Assembly (NCBI RefSeq): GCF_016598775.1
Contig: NZ_CP066802.1
Location: 1 to 64,000 of the forward strand
Reading direction: 5' to 3'
Origin: Actinomyces weissii
Lineage (GTDB): Bacteria > Actinomycetota > Actinomycetes > Actinomycetales > Actinomycetaceae
DNA: 64,000 nt
The notes under the pieces were generated by a model. That model was not told the DNA's origin. It searched no databases and was given only the letters and a program-made list of their open reading frames with translations. Position numbers and translations under genes: made by a program. Of this stretch, positions 44,833-54,287 are shown piece by piece. Position 1 is the first letter of the stretch, and each line of letters starts with the position of its first letter.

Positions 44833-47688
44833 TCAGGCCCGCCGGGAGCGCCGTACCAGCTTGCGAAGCTCAGAGAACCACAGCACCAGGGAGCCCATGG
44901 CCAGGCACACCAGCCAGTGGTGCAGGTCCAGGGGTGCCGTGGAGAAGGCCGCCTGCAGCACCGGCAGCTCCACGACCGCCACCTGAAGCACCAGTCCCAG
45001 CAGGACCGCCCCCCACAGCCAGCGGTTGACGAACATGTGCCGGAAGGCGGAGACCGTCTCGGAGCGGGAGGCTATCGTGTTGAACAGCTGGGCGAGCACC
45101 AGGGTGGTGAAGGCGGCCGTGCGGGCAGTGGTCAGGTCGTCCACGCTCACCCCGGGCAGGTCAATGATCCCGCCCGGCAGGTAGGTGTCCAGGGTGAGCA
45201 GGGTGGCGGCCCCCATGACCAGGCCAGCCATAAGGATCCCCGACCACATGGTGCGGTCCAGCACACGGTCACCGGGGCGGCGCGGAGCCCGCCCCATCAC
45301 GTCCTCCACGGAGGGGTCCACCCCCATGGCCAGGGCCGGGCCGGAGTCGGTGACCAGGTTGATCCACAGGATCTGGGTGGCTACCAGCGGCAGCACCACC
45401 CCCGTGGTGGAGTGGTCCGACAGACCCAGCAGCCCAGCCAGCACCACCCCGCCGAAGACGGTGACCACCTCACCCATATTCGAGCTGAGCAGGTAGCGCA
45501 GGAACTTCCTGATGTTGTCGAAGATGCGTCGCCCCTCGGCCACCGCCGCCACGATGGTGGCGAAGTTGTCGTCAGCCAGCACCATCTCTGCGGCCTCCTT
45601 GGTCACCTGCGTGCCGGTGACGCCCATGGCGACGCCGATGTCAGCCTGCCGCAGGGCGGGGGCGTCGTTGACGCCGTCGCCAGTCATGGCCACCGTGTGC
45701 CCTTGCGCCTTCAGCGCAGCCACGATCCGCATCTTGTGCTCCGGGGCCACCCGGGCGTACACGTTCACCTCCGCCACCGCACGGTTCAGCTCCTCTGCCC
45801 CCAGGACGCTCAGCTCCCGGCCGGTCAGCACCCTTGCCCCGGGCTCCGCGATCCCCAGGTCCGCGGCGATGCGACCGGCGGTGGCCGGGTGGTCACCGGT
45901 GATCATCAGCACCCGGATGCCTGCCCGGTGCGCCTCGGCGACGGCGGCGGCCGCCTCGGGGCGCGGCGGGTCGATGATCCCCACCACCCCGGCCAGCACC
46001 AGGTCCCGCTCCAGGTAGGAGAAGTCGGCCTCGCCCCCGGCGGCGAGCACCTGGGTGACCTGTGCGGCCTCGGCGGCCGTGAGTAGCCTTGAGGCGACTC
46101 CCAGCGTACGCAGCGCGCGACCTGACATCTGGTCGATCCGCTGCTCGAACAGCTGGCGGGCGGAGTCGTCCAGAGGGGCCTCCTCCAGGCCCCGGCGCAC
46201 CTGCGTGCAGCGCTCAAGAAGGACGTCGGGGGCACCTTTGGACACGATGGTCACGGTGTCGTGCTTGGCGTCGGTGTAAAGGACGCTCATGAGCTTGCGC
46301 TCACTGGTGAAGGGGACCTCGCCCAAGCGCTCGAAACGCCCCTCACGGTCGCCGTGCGTGCCGAGCTTGCGCTCCGCCACCAGGAAGGCGCCCTCGGTCG
46401 GGTCACCGATCACTGACCAGGCCCCGGCGTCGTCAGCCAGCTCGGCGTCCGAGGCCATGGCTCCCCCGGACAGCACCACGGTCACCTCCTCCAGGTGGGG
46501 GCCTTCCAGGGGCTCCGCGTCCGGCTGCCCGTCGCCGTCCAGGTCGGGGGCCACGTCGCCGACCGGGGCGTAGCCGATGCCGGTGACCACAGTGTCGCCG
46601 GACAGGGTGGCGACCTCCTGGATGGTCATCTCTGAGCGGGTCAGGGTGCCGGTCTTGTCCGAGCAGATCACGGAGGCGGAGCCCAGGGTCTCTACGCTGG
46701 TGAGCTTCTTGACCACCGCCTTGTGCAGGGCCATGCGCTGCACCCCGAGGGCCAGTACCACGGACAGGATCGCGGGCAGGCCCTCCGGCACGGCGGCCAC
46801 GGCCAGGGAGACCCCCAGCAGCAGGGCGTCAATGACCGTGTGCGAGCTGATGCTCGGGGCCAGCAGCAGGAGGGTCCCTACCGTGACCACGGCGATAGCC
46901 ACCACGATCAGTCCCAGGGTGCGGGAGACCTGGGCCAGCTCCTTGGACAGGGGGGTGGGCTCCTCCTCCACCGAGTCGAGCATGCGGGCGATCGCCCCCA
47001 TCTCCGTGTCGCCGCCGGTGGCGGTGACGACCGCGCGCCCGGTGCCCTGGGCCACGGAGGTGCCCCGGTAGACCATCGGGCTGCGGTCAGCCAGGTCAGC
47101 GTCGGGGGAGACGGCGTCGGCGGTCTTGGTCACGGCCTCCGCCTCACCGGTCAGGGAGGACTCGACGACGCGCAGGGCCGCCGCCTGGACCAGGCGCGCG
47201 TCTGCCCCTACCTGGTCCCCCTCGCTGAGCAGGAGCAGGTCCCCGACCACCAGGTCGGCGGAGGGCACCTGGCGCTTCTCGCCGTCGCGCAGCACCGTGG
47301 ACTGGGCCTGGGTCATCCTTGACAGGGCGGCGACCGCGTCAGCCGCCTTGCTCTCCTGGACGAAGCCGAGCACCGCGTTGAGGGTGATTACGGCCAGGAT
47401 AACCAGGGCGTCCACCGGCAGGCCGTGAGCCCCTTCCAGCACCCAGGCGATCGCGGAGATGAATATCGCCGCGATCAGCAGGTAGACCAGCGGGTCCTGG
47501 AACTGTCCCAGAAAGCGTCGCCAGGCCGGGGTGGGGGGCTTGGAGGGCAGGTTGTTGGGGCCGTTGACGGCGAGACGTTCAGCTGCCTGGGTTGCGGTAA
47601 GCCCCCGGGCGGGGTCTGTGCCCGTGGTGGCGGCAACCGTTGCGGGGGCTTCCGCCCAAGGCACGGAGGGGGTGCTGGTGCTGGTCAT
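44833..47688 (-). CDS. P-type cation ATPase, Ca2+-type (P2)
   Basis: ATP-driven cation pump. The 951-residue product has an N-terminal cation-ATPase domain (GLTATQAAERLAVNGPNNLP), the phosphorylated Asp344 in DKTGTLT, VPEGLPAIL in helix M4, and GDGVNDAPALRQADIGVAMG. Ten membrane helices are expected. PEGLP with a missing heavy-metal-binding N-terminus places it with Ca2+/Mn2+ or related P2 pumps; the exact ion is not certain. The ATG at 47688 is chosen with GAGG upstream rather than the basic extension to 47760. It is divergent from ponA. Confidence 0.92.
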   Translation of the reverse strand: MTSTSTPSVPWAEAPATVAATTGTDPARGLTATQAAERLAVNGPNNLPSKPPTPAWRRFLGQFQDPLVYLLIAAIFISAIAWVLEGAHGLPVDALVILAVITLNAVLGFVQESKAADAVAALSRMTQAQSTVLRDGEKRQVPSADLVVGDLLLLSEGDQVGADARLVQAAALRVVESSLTGEAEAVTKTADAVSPDADLADRSPMVYRGTSVAQGTGRAVVTATGGDTEMGAIARMLDSVEEEPTPLSKELAQVSRTLGLIVVAIAVVTVGTLLLLAPSISSHTVIDALLLGVSLAVAAVPEGLPAILSVVLALGVQRMALHKAVVKKLTSVETLGSASVICSDKTGTLTRSEMTIQEVATLSGDTVVTGIGYAPVGDVAPDLDGDGQPDAEPLEGPHLEEVTVVLSGGAMASDAELADDAGAWSVIGDPTEGAFLVAERKLGTHGDREGRFERLGEVPFTSERKLMSVLYTDAKHDTVTIVSKGAPDVLLERCTQVRRGLEEAPLDDSARQLFEQRIDQMSGRALRTLGVASRLLTAAEAAQVTQVLAAGGEADFSYLERDLVLAGVVGIIDPPRPEAAAAVAEAHRAGIRVLMITGDHPATAGRIAADLGIAEPGARVLTGRELSVLGAEELNRAVAEVNVYARVAPEHKMRIVAALKAQGHTVAMTGDGVNDAPALRQADIGVAMGVTGTQVTKEAAEMVLADDNFATIVAAVAEGRRIFDNIRKFLRYLLSSNMGEVVTVFGGVVLAGLLGLSDHSTTGVVLPLVATQILWINLVTDSGPALAMGVDPSVEDVMGRAPRRPGDRVLDRTMWSGILMAGLVMGAATLLTLDTYLPGGIIDLPGVSVDDLTTARTAAFTTLVLAQLFNTIASRSETVSAFRHMFVNRWLWGAVLLGLVLQVAVVELPVLQAAFSTAPLDLHHWLVCLAMGSLVLWFSELRKLVRRSRRA

Positions 47689-48041
47689 TGCCCCAGCCTC
47701 GCGGAACTGGCCGGGGGCCGTCTGCTGGTTTCGCCGACGGCGGGGGTGATCTTTTGTCACTGGTGGAGGACTAGAGCGGTTGCCTGCTACTGAGCCTGGG
47801 GAGCTTTTGGCTTGATTACGCGGTAGTTGAAGGATAAGCGAGCGGCGTGGGAGCCTCTAAGCCTCCGCCAGTGACAGCCTTTCCGGGTGGAGTCCAGTGT
47901 GACCGACCTCGCAACAGGGTGACGGATTCCCCGCGTGCAGCAGTTTTCACGGGCTGCCAGCAGTTTTCCTGGCTCCTTCACCCCGCCATACTGGTGCAGT
48001 CCGTCCCCGGCAGGGGAAACTGACAAGGAAACGAGAAGCGC
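47689..48041. promoter_or_regulatory. Divergent promoter region of the P-type ATPase and ponA, with 22-bp motif copies B and C
   Basis: This 353-bp gap separates two divergent genes. It holds motif copy B (47755-47776, plus strand) and copy C (47855-47876, minus strand), 100 bp apart in opposite orientation, each containing CACTGG, then T or C, then GGAGG, and ending TAGAG. No gene is supported. No confident -35/-10 pair was found for either side. Confidence 0.5.
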
Positions 48042-50471
48042 GTGTCACAACCGACTGGTGTCCCTGAGCGGCCCGTAGGGCGCAAGCTCGCCCAGGCTGC
48101 CAACGCCGGACGGCTGCCGGGGAAGCCCGGGAAGTCCTCCCGCGGCGCAGGCAGGTCCAGTGAGCAGCGTCCAGCCAGCAGCAGGGGCGGCTCCCGCAGC
48201 GCACCAGGCAGGGCTGGCAGGCCCGTGGACCGGCCCACCGGCTGGCGGCGCGTGTTCAACTACCCCCGGCGCGGCAAGGGCCCGATCCACCGCTGGATAC
48301 CCAGCTGGCGTTTCAACCTGGCTACTCTCCTGCTGTTCATGGGGGCGGCGGTCGGGGCCTTCTCATGGGCCTACGCGAGCATTGACGTGCCTGAGCCCAG
48401 CGAGTTCGCCCAAGCGCAGAGCTCCACCGTCTACTACGCCGACGGCGTCACCGAGATGGGGCACTTCGCGGAGGTGAACCGCAAGATCATCGACACCACC
48501 AAGGTGCCCAAGTACGTGGGCGACGCGGTGGTCGCCAGTGAGGACCGCAGCTTCTACACCAACAAGGGCGTGGACCCTAAGGGCATCGTGCGCGCCCTGG
48601 TGAACAACCTGCGTGGTGGCGGGCGCCAGGGGGCCTCCACGCTCACCCAGCAGTACATCAAGAACTACTACGTGGACACGACCTCCTCCTACTCGGGCAA
48701 GTTCAAGCAGGCGGTCATGGCTATCAAGATCGACCGGCAGAAGAGCAAGGCCGAGATTCTGGACTCCTACCTGAACACGGTCTACTACGGGCGGGGGGCC
48801 TACGGCATCGAGGCCGCCGCGGAGGCGTACTTCGGGGTGGGGGCGGACCAGCTGACCCCGGCGCAGGCGGCGCTGCTGGCTGGCATCATGCCCGCCCCCA
48901 GCGCCTGGGACCCCGCCGTGGACCCGGCCCAGGCCCAGCAGCGCTGGACCCGGGTCATGGACTTCATGGAGCAGGACGGCTACATCTCCTCCGCGGAGCG
49001 TGCCGCCGCCACCTCCATGCCGGAGACCATCCTCCCCAAGAGCGACGAGGTGTACGCCGGCACCAAGGGCTACCTGCTGCAGATGGTGCGCAAGGAGCTG
49101 GCGGAGAAGGCCGACCTGTCTAACGAGCGGGTGGACACCGGTGGCTACAAGATCGTCACCACCATAGACAAGGAGGACCAGGAGGCTGCCGTGGCCGCCG
49201 TGGAGGCCCTCCCGGAGGGGGCGGACCCCAACCTGCGGGTGGCCCTGGTCTCTGTCGACGCCAGCACCGGCGGGGTCCTGGCCCTCTACGGGGGCAGGGA
49301 CTACCTCACGCAGCAGGTGAACGCAGCCACCGACGCCGTCGCCCAGGCAGGCTCCACCTATAAGCCCTTTGCCCTGGTGGCGGGCCTGGAGAACGGTTTG
49401 ACCCTGGCGAACGGCTACTCCGGAAAGTCTCCGATCTGGCTGAATGACACCCGTTTCGAGAACTTCGACAATGTCTCCTGGGGCTGGTGCGACATGGTCA
49501 AGTCCACGGCTCACTCGGTGAACACCTCCTACCTGCAGCTCAACGACGAGCTGGGCTCGGACAAGACCAACGACGTCGCCTTCCGGGCCGGCTACCCGGA
49601 GGACACCGTGGGCATGGACACCGTGGTGCAGTCGGTGCTGGGCTCAGCCTCCCCGCACACGATCGATATCGCCACCGCCTACGCGACCTTCGCCTCCGGC
49701 GGGACCCGGCACGAGACGCACATAGTCGGCTCGGTGGCCAACTCCCAGGGGACGGTCGTGTACGTTCCCGACACCGTGGGGGAGAAGGTCTTTGAGGACG
49801 GCGTCATGGCTGACGCGACCTTCGCTATGAGCAAGGTGGTGGAGTACGGCTCCGGTACCACCGCCCTGGAGCTGGGGCGCCCGGTGGCCGGCAAGACCGG
49901 CTCCTCCTCGGACAACAAGTCGGCGCAGTTCGTGGGCTTCACCCCGCAGGTGGCGACGGCGGTGACGCTCTACCAGTCCGGCCCGGACGGCTCCGAGCAG
50001 TCGATCACCCCTTGGGGTGACTACGACGAGATCACCGGCTCCACCTATCCGGCTGACATCTTCACGGAGTACATGAAGAAGGCGCTGGCTGACCTGCCGG
50101 TGGCGGACTTCCCCGGCCGGACCCCTGGCTCCTACCGGCCTGGGCGCCTGGAGGGTGCGGAGCAGCGCTCCAAGGTCCAGCTGCCCGCTGAGGAGCCGAC
50201 CTTCGTTCCGGTGCAGCCCCCGGCGGAGCCGCAGCCTACCCAGCAGGCTCCCGAGCCGACGGCGGAGCCGACCGGAGGCCAGTTCCAGCCAGCGCCTGTA
50301 CCGGCTCCTACCGGTAAGGACAACGACGAACCGGGGCCGGACCTCACGGAGGGTCCGGTGGAACCGGGGCCGGAGCAGCCCACCGCTCCGCCTGGAGGGA
50401 ACGTTGAGGGTAACGGTTTCGCGCCTGGCAACGGCCAGAACCAGGGCAACGGCAGACGGCGGGCGGGTTGA
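48042..50471 (+). CDS. ponA: Bifunctional penicillin-binding protein (class A, PBP1/PonA)
   Basis: This enzyme polymerises and crosslinks peptidoglycan. The 809-residue product has a basic cytoplasmic N-terminus, one membrane helix (about 91-112) and a glycosyltransferase domain with Glu167 in [10 protein letters not shown] and GASTLTQQ. A transpeptidase domain follows with Ser438 (STYKPF), the SVN motif and KTGSSS (Lys618), then a long Pro/Gln/Gly-rich extracellular tail (690-809). The GTG start follows AAGGA. In mycobacteria the homologous PonA1 is phosphorylated by PknB. Confidence 0.95.
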   Translation: MSQPTGVPERPVGRKLAQAANAGRLPGKPGKSSRGAGRSSEQRPASSRGGSRSAPGRAGRPVDRPTGWRRVFNYPRRGKGPIHRWIPSWRFNLATLLLFMGAAVGAFSWAYASIDVPEPSEFAQAQSSTVYYADGVTEMGHFAEVNRKIIDTTKVPKYVGDAVVASEDRSFYTNKGVDPKGIVRALVNNLRGGGRQGASTLTQQYIKNYYVDTTSSYSGKFKQAVMAIKIDRQKSKAEILDSYLNTVYYGRGAYGIEAAAEAYFGVGADQLTPAQAALLAGIMPAPSAWDPAVDPAQAQQRWTRVMDFMEQDGYISSAERAAATSMPETILPKSDEVYAGTKGYLLQMVRKELAEKADLSNERVDTGGYKIVTTIDKEDQEAAVAAVEALPEGADPNLRVALVSVDASTGGVLALYGGRDYLTQQVNAATDAVAQAGSTYKPFALVAGLENGLTLANGYSGKSPIWLNDTRFENFDNVSWGWCDMVKSTAHSVNTSYLQLNDELGSDKTNDVAFRAGYPEDTVGMDTVVQSVLGSASPHTIDIATAYATFASGGTRHETHIVGSVANSQGTVVYVPDTVGEKVFEDGVMADATFAMSKVVEYGSGTTALELGRPVAGKTGSSSDNKSAQFVGFTPQVATAVTLYQSGPDGSEQSITPWGDYDEITGSTYPADIFTEYMKKALADLPVADFPGRTPGSYRPGRLEGAEQRSKVQLPAEEPTFVPVQPPAEPQPTQQAPEPTAEPTGGQFQPAPVPAPTGKDNDEPGPDLTEGPVEPGPEQPTAPPGGNVEGNGFAPGNGQNQGNGRRRAG

Positions 50472-50527
50472 GGCTCCCCGTGCCGGGACCAAGGCCGCCC
50501 CTGCGCCTGCGAGGTGTCGCAGCGCAC

Positions 50528-50560
50528 GCCCCCCGGGAAGGTGCTGGCCTTCCGGGGGGC
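50528..50560 (+). terminator. Terminator after ponA
   Basis: GCCCCCCGGGAAGG pairs with CCTTCCGGGGGGC (one bulged G) around a 6-nt loop, about 57 bp past the ponA stop and before the ribosomal protein operon. Confidence 0.7.
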
Positions 50561-50691
50561 GCGCCGTCTCCGGTAGGCTCTTGGACTGGCTGCGCTGCCG
50601 GGCACCCGCCCGTCACCCGCGGCCGCACGCATCACCCTCCTGTCACGGAAAGACCGTGACCGCTTCAGACCAGAGGAGGTGGGTACCAAGC

Positions 50692-50979
50692 ATGCGTCAC
50701 TACGAGATCATGATCATCCTCGACCCCGAGACGGACGAGCGCACCGTCGCTCCGTCGCTCGAGAAGCTGCTGCAGGTCGTCCCCAGCAACGGTGGGACCG
50801 TGGACAAGGTCGACATCTGGGGCAAGCGTCGTCTCGCCTACGACATCAAGAAGAAGTCCGAGGGCTTCTACGTCGTCGTCGACATGACCACCACGCCGGA
50901 GATCGCCCAGGAGCTTGACCGTCAGCTCGGCCTGAACGAGTCCGTCCTGCGCACCAAGCTGCTGCGCCCCGAGGCCTGA
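50692..50979 (+). CDS. rpsF: 30S ribosomal protein S6
   Basis: The 95-residue small-subunit protein pairs with S18 on 16S rRNA. It begins [20 protein letters not shown] and shows [19 protein letters not shown], the central S6 motif. The ATG at 50692 follows a strong AGAGGAGG; the open frame upstream to 50155 is the wrong extension and crosses the ponA terminator. It is the first gene of rpsF-ssb-rpsR-rplI. Confidence 0.97.
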   Translation: MRHYEIMIILDPETDERTVAPSLEKLLQVVPSNGGTVDKVDIWGKRRLAYDIKKKSEGFYVVVDMTTTPEIAQELDRQLGLNESVLRTKLLRPEA

Positions 50980-51019
50980 GCCGTACCCGTCCGAGAATCC
51001 TGAGAGCACGGAGGAAAGC

Positions 51020-51604
51020 ATGACCGGAGAGCCTGTAATCACCGTCGTCGGTAACCTGGTGGCGGACCCGGAGATGCGCTTCACCCCTAGCGGTGCGGCG
51101 GTCGCTTCCTTCCGTGTGGCCTCCACGCCGCGGACCTTCAACCGCAACACGAACCAGTGGGAGGACGGCGAGGCGCTGTTCCTGTCCTGCTCGGTGTGGC
51201 GGGACACGGCCGACAACGTGGCCTCCTCGCTGAAGAAGGGCATGCGCGTGATCGTGCAGGGCCGCCTGACCCAGCGCTCCTACACCACCCGTGAGGGCGA
51301 GAACCGCACGGTCTACGAGCTGCAGGTCGACGAGGTCGGCCCCTCGCTGCGCTACGCCAAGGCCGAGGTCACCCGCACCCCACGTGCGGGTGGTCCCGGA
51401 GGCCAGGGCGGTGGCTACAACGGCGGCGGCCAGGGTTCTGGCGGCTTCCAGGGGGGCTACCAGGGCGGCGGCGGATACAACGGTGGCCAGAACCAGGGGG
51501 GCGGCTTCGGCGGAGGCCAGGCCTCCTACAACGCCCCCCAGGGAGGCGCCGCGGACGACCCGTGGAGCACCGGCACCTCCTTCGGTGACGAGCCCCCGTT
51601 CTGA
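51020..51604 (+). CDS. ssb: Single-stranded DNA-binding protein
   Basis: SSB coats single-stranded DNA in replication and recombination. The 194-residue product has an N-terminal OB-fold (1-115: [32 protein letters not shown]), a Gly/Gln/Asn-rich linker (125-175) and the acidic tail GDEPPF, which recruits partner proteins. GGAGG lies just before the ATG. It is co-transcribed with rpsF and rpsR. Confidence 0.97.
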   Translation: MTGEPVITVVGNLVADPEMRFTPSGAAVASFRVASTPRTFNRNTNQWEDGEALFLSCSVWRDTADNVASSLKKGMRVIVQGRLTQRSYTTREGENRTVYELQVDEVGPSLRYAKAEVTRTPRAGGPGGQGGGYNGGGQGSGGFQGGYQGGGGYNGGQNQGGGFGGGQASYNAPQGGAADDPWSTGTSFGDEPPF

Positions 51605-51713
51605 CCGGTCCTGACCGGCACCGTCTCTCGGACGATCACCTGGGCGCCTGCGCCCACCACCAACACCAATCTCGTAACTGAGCGCCCCGGCGCTCTAAAC
51701 AAGGAGTACCAAC

Positions 51714-51950
51714 ATGGCGAAGCCTCAGCTTCGTAAGCCGAAGAAGAAGATCGGCCCGGTCAAGGCCATCAAGGTCGGCGTCATCGACTACAAGGACACC
51801 GCCACGCTGCGGAAGTTCATCTCCGACCGTGGCAAGATCCGTGCGCGCCGCGTCACCGGTGTCTCCGTCCAGGAGCAGCGCAAGATCGCTAAGGCCGTGA
51901 AGAACGCCCGCGAGATGGCTCTGCTGCCCTACTCGAGCTCTGCTCGCTGA
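51714..51950 (+). CDS. rpsR: 30S ribosomal protein S18
   Basis: The 78-residue basic protein begins [20 protein letters not shown] and has [23 protein letters not shown] sequence (here [19 protein letters not shown]) and [19 protein letters not shown]. No zinc-binding Cys are present, so it is the zinc-independent (C-) form. AAGGAG precedes the ATG. A short hairpin (GAGCG with CGCTC) lies upstream at 51680-51695. Confidence 0.96.
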   Translation: MAKPQLRKPKKKIGPVKAIKVGVIDYKDTATLRKFISDRGKIRARRVTGVSVQEQRKIAKAVKNAREMALLPYSSSAR

Positions 51951-51964
51951 TCGGAGGCCCACGC

Positions 51965-52420
51965 ATGACCACCAAGCTCATTCTCACGCACGACGTCGCC
52001 CACCTGGGCTCTGCCGGTGAGGTCGTGGACGTCAAGGACGGCTACGCCCGCAACTACCTGCTGCCGCGCAAGCTGGCCACCCCCTGGACCAAGGGCGCCC
52101 AGCGCCAGATCGACCAGATGGCCGAGGCCCGCCGCAAGCGCAGCATCGAGTCCCTGGAGCAGGCGCAGACCGCCCGCGCCTGGCTCAACGAGAACGTCGT
52201 GACCGTCTCCGCCACCGCGGGTGCGAACGGCCGCCTCTTCGGCGCCGTGTCCACCGCTGACCTGGCTGAGGCTGTCAAGGCCGCGGGCGGCCCCGCCGTG
52301 GACCGCCGCAAGATTCAGATCGTGCCGCCGATCAAGTCCACCGGCCGTCACAGCGCCACCGTGCGCCTGCACACCGACGTCGTGGCCCCGATCGAGGTCA
52401 ACGTCGTCGCCGCCCGCTGA
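51965..52420 (+). CDS. rplI: 50S ribosomal protein L9
   Basis: The 151-residue large-subunit protein has the N-terminal L9 motif LILTHDVAHLGSAGEVVDVK with GYARNYLLPRKLA, a long connecting helix and a C-terminal domain (GANGRLFGAVSTADLAEAV). It ends the rpsF-ssb-rpsR-rplI operon, 14 bp after rpsR. Confidence 0.97.
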   Translation: MTTKLILTHDVAHLGSAGEVVDVKDGYARNYLLPRKLATPWTKGAQRQIDQMAEARRKRSIESLEQAQTARAWLNENVVTVSATAGANGRLFGAVSTADLAEAVKAAGGPAVDRRKIQIVPPIKSTGRHSATVRLHTDVVAPIEVNVVAAR

Positions 52421-52440
52421 GGGCAGCCGTACTGAGTCTG

Positions 52441-52476
52441 GAGGGCCCGTCACCGGATCGCCGGTGACGGGCCCTC
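52441..52476. terminator. Bidirectional terminator of the rplI and MATE genes
   Basis: A perfect 16-bp inverted repeat (GAGGGCCCGTCACCGG and its complement) around an ATCG loop lies between two convergent genes. Confidence 0.85.
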
Positions 52477-52510
52477 CTGCTGCCTACCCGCCCCGGGTGC
52501 CCCGCTGCCC

Positions 52511-53884
52511 TCAGTGCCTCCAGGCCTGGGAGCGGGCGCGCAGGCCCGTGGTCAGGGCCCGTGCGCCCATGAACAGCCAGGCGAAGGCCCCCCACAGCCA
52601 CAGCAGCCCCGTGCCGCCGCCCGTGGGCCAGCCGTGGGCGACGGCGTAGGCGGCGGGCAGGTAGGGCAGCAGGGTAGCTATCCCGGCCCGTGCCAGGTAG
52701 GGGCCGTCGCCCGCCCCCATGAGCACCCCGTCAAAGAGGAACACCGCCCCGGCCAGGGGCATGGCGGAGGCCGCCACCAGCAGGGCCGGGCGGGCGGCTG
52801 CCAGGACCCCGGCGTCGTTGGTGAACAGCAGCGGCAGCCAGGGGCTGGCGGCGGCTACCACGGCCCCGATCACCACCCCGGCGCCCACGCCCCAGGCCAG
52901 GCAGCGCCGCAGCACCGCGTCCACCCCCGGCTGGCTCGGGGCTGCCTGAGGCTCTTGCGGAGCGGTTGGCGGCCTCTCCTGGTCGGCTGCGGCGGCCCCC
53001 AGGGCGTTGCCCACCAGCGCCTGGGCGGCGATGGCCAGCGCGTCCAGGCTGAAGGCCGCCAGGCCCCAGACCGTGCTGACCACCTGGTGCGCGGCCAGGG
53101 GTGCCTGGCCCAGGCTGGTGGCCGCCCACACGGTGGCCAGGATCGCGGCCCGCAGGGACACGGTGCGCACCAGCAGGGGCGTGCCCGCCCCCAGGGAGCC
53201 TCCCAGGCCGGTGCCGCTGGGGCGCAGGCTGACCCCCTCCGCCCGGGCGGCCCGGACCAGGGGCACCAGCAGGGCCAGGCCCATAACCGTCTGGGCCAGG
53301 GCGGTCCCCAGGCCCGAGCCCGCGATCCCCAGGCCCAGCCCGTACAGGAGCAGGGTGTTCAGGGCTACGTTCAGCACCGCCCCGGCGGTGGCGACGACGA
53401 AGGGCGTGCGCGTGTCCAGCAGGCCCCGCAGTGTGCCGGTGGCGGCGAAGACCACCAGCATCCCCGGCACCCCGGCCGCTGATGCCCGCAGGTAGGCGAC
53501 GGCGGCCGCGGCTACGGCCCCCTGGCCGCCGAGCGCGCCCACCACCCAGGGGGCGGTTGCCGCCAGCAGCGAGCCGGCCAGGACCCCGAGGGCCAGGGCC
53601 AGCCAGACGCCGTCGAGACCGGCCCGCAGTCCCGCCTGGCGCTGCCCGGCGCCGAAGAGGCGGGCGGTGGTGGCCGTGGTGGCGTAGGCCAGGAACACGA
53701 ACAGGCCCACCAGGGTGGTCAGCACTGTGGAGGCCAGGGACAGGCCCGCCAGGCTGACCGCCCCGAGGTGCCCCACCATGGCGGAGTCGATCAGCACGAA
53801 CAGGGGCTCGGCCACCAGGGCCCCCAGGGCGGGCAGGGCCAGGGACAGGATGCGCCGGTCGAGCGTGGCGGGGTGGCTGCTCAC
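52511..53884 (-). CDS. MATE family efflux transporter (DinF-like)
   Basis: The 457-residue product has about twelve membrane helices in two similar halves. It has the DinF-branch motifs ALPALGALVAEPLFVLIDSAMVG near the N-terminus, split by the family's LGAVSLAGLSLA, and DALAIAAQALVGNALGA in the second half. MATE proteins export drugs or metabolites in exchange for Na+ or H+. The GTG start lies next to the dnaB upstream region. The substrate is unknown. Confidence 0.9.
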   Translation of the reverse strand: MSSHPATLDRRILSLALPALGALVAEPLFVLIDSAMVGHLGAVSLAGLSLASTVLTTLVGLFVFLAYATTATTARLFGAGQRQAGLRAGLDGVWLALALGVLAGSLLAATAPWVVGALGGQGAVAAAAVAYLRASAAGVPGMLVVFAATGTLRGLLDTRTPFVVATAGAVLNVALNTLLLYGLGLGIAGSGLGTALAQTVMGLALLVPLVRAARAEGVSLRPSGTGLGGSLGAGTPLLVRTVSLRAAILATVWAATSLGQAPLAAHQVVSTVWGLAAFSLDALAIAAQALVGNALGAAAADQERPPTAPQEPQAAPSQPGVDAVLRRCLAWGVGAGVVIGAVVAAASPWLPLLFTNDAGVLAAARPALLVAASAMPLAGAVFLFDGVLMGAGDGPYLARAGIATLLPYLPAAYAVAHGWPTGGGTGLLWLWGAFAWLFMGARALTTGLRARSQAWRH

Positions 53885-53947
53885 GGTGGCCTTTCAGTGC
53901 TGGGGGACGGCAGTGTCTCACGGGTCACCTCAAGACGGAGTTGAGGT

Positions 53948-54167
53948 TCATCCACAGAGATGTCCACTTGTCCACAGATTTCCAAACTGTTAGCGAACAA
54001 GTCGGACACAGGCTGCGTTGGCGCAGGTAAGTGTTGCGATAGCAGGGAGGATCAGCTGCCTGCCGGACCTCTGCCGGAGATGGTCTCCACAGTAGTCCAC
54101 AGGTTTACCCACCACTTGTCCCCAAGCTGGACCCGGATCTCCACAGTGGCTCCCGGACCTGTCCACA
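53948..54167. promoter_or_regulatory. DnaA-box-like sites upstream of dnaB
   Basis: The 403-bp region between the divergent MATE and dnaB genes (53885-54287) has no gene but holds an exact TTGTCCACA (53968-53976). Near-matches are TCATCCACA (53948), ATGTCCACT (53960), GTCTCCACA (54083), TAGTCCACA (54093), TTGTCCCCA (54116), ATCTCCACA (54137) and CTGTCCACA (54159). DnaA control of dnaB is a plausible reading. Confidence 0.55.
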
Positions 54168-54287
54168 CCATCGTCCGACCTGCTGATTGCGGTACCGCGC
54201 GGGCGCCGCTATTGTCGCGAGCCCAGCGTGCCCGGGCCGACGCGACCGGTCCGTGTGAAGCGCTGGAGCCAAGGGGCAGGAGGCCAG

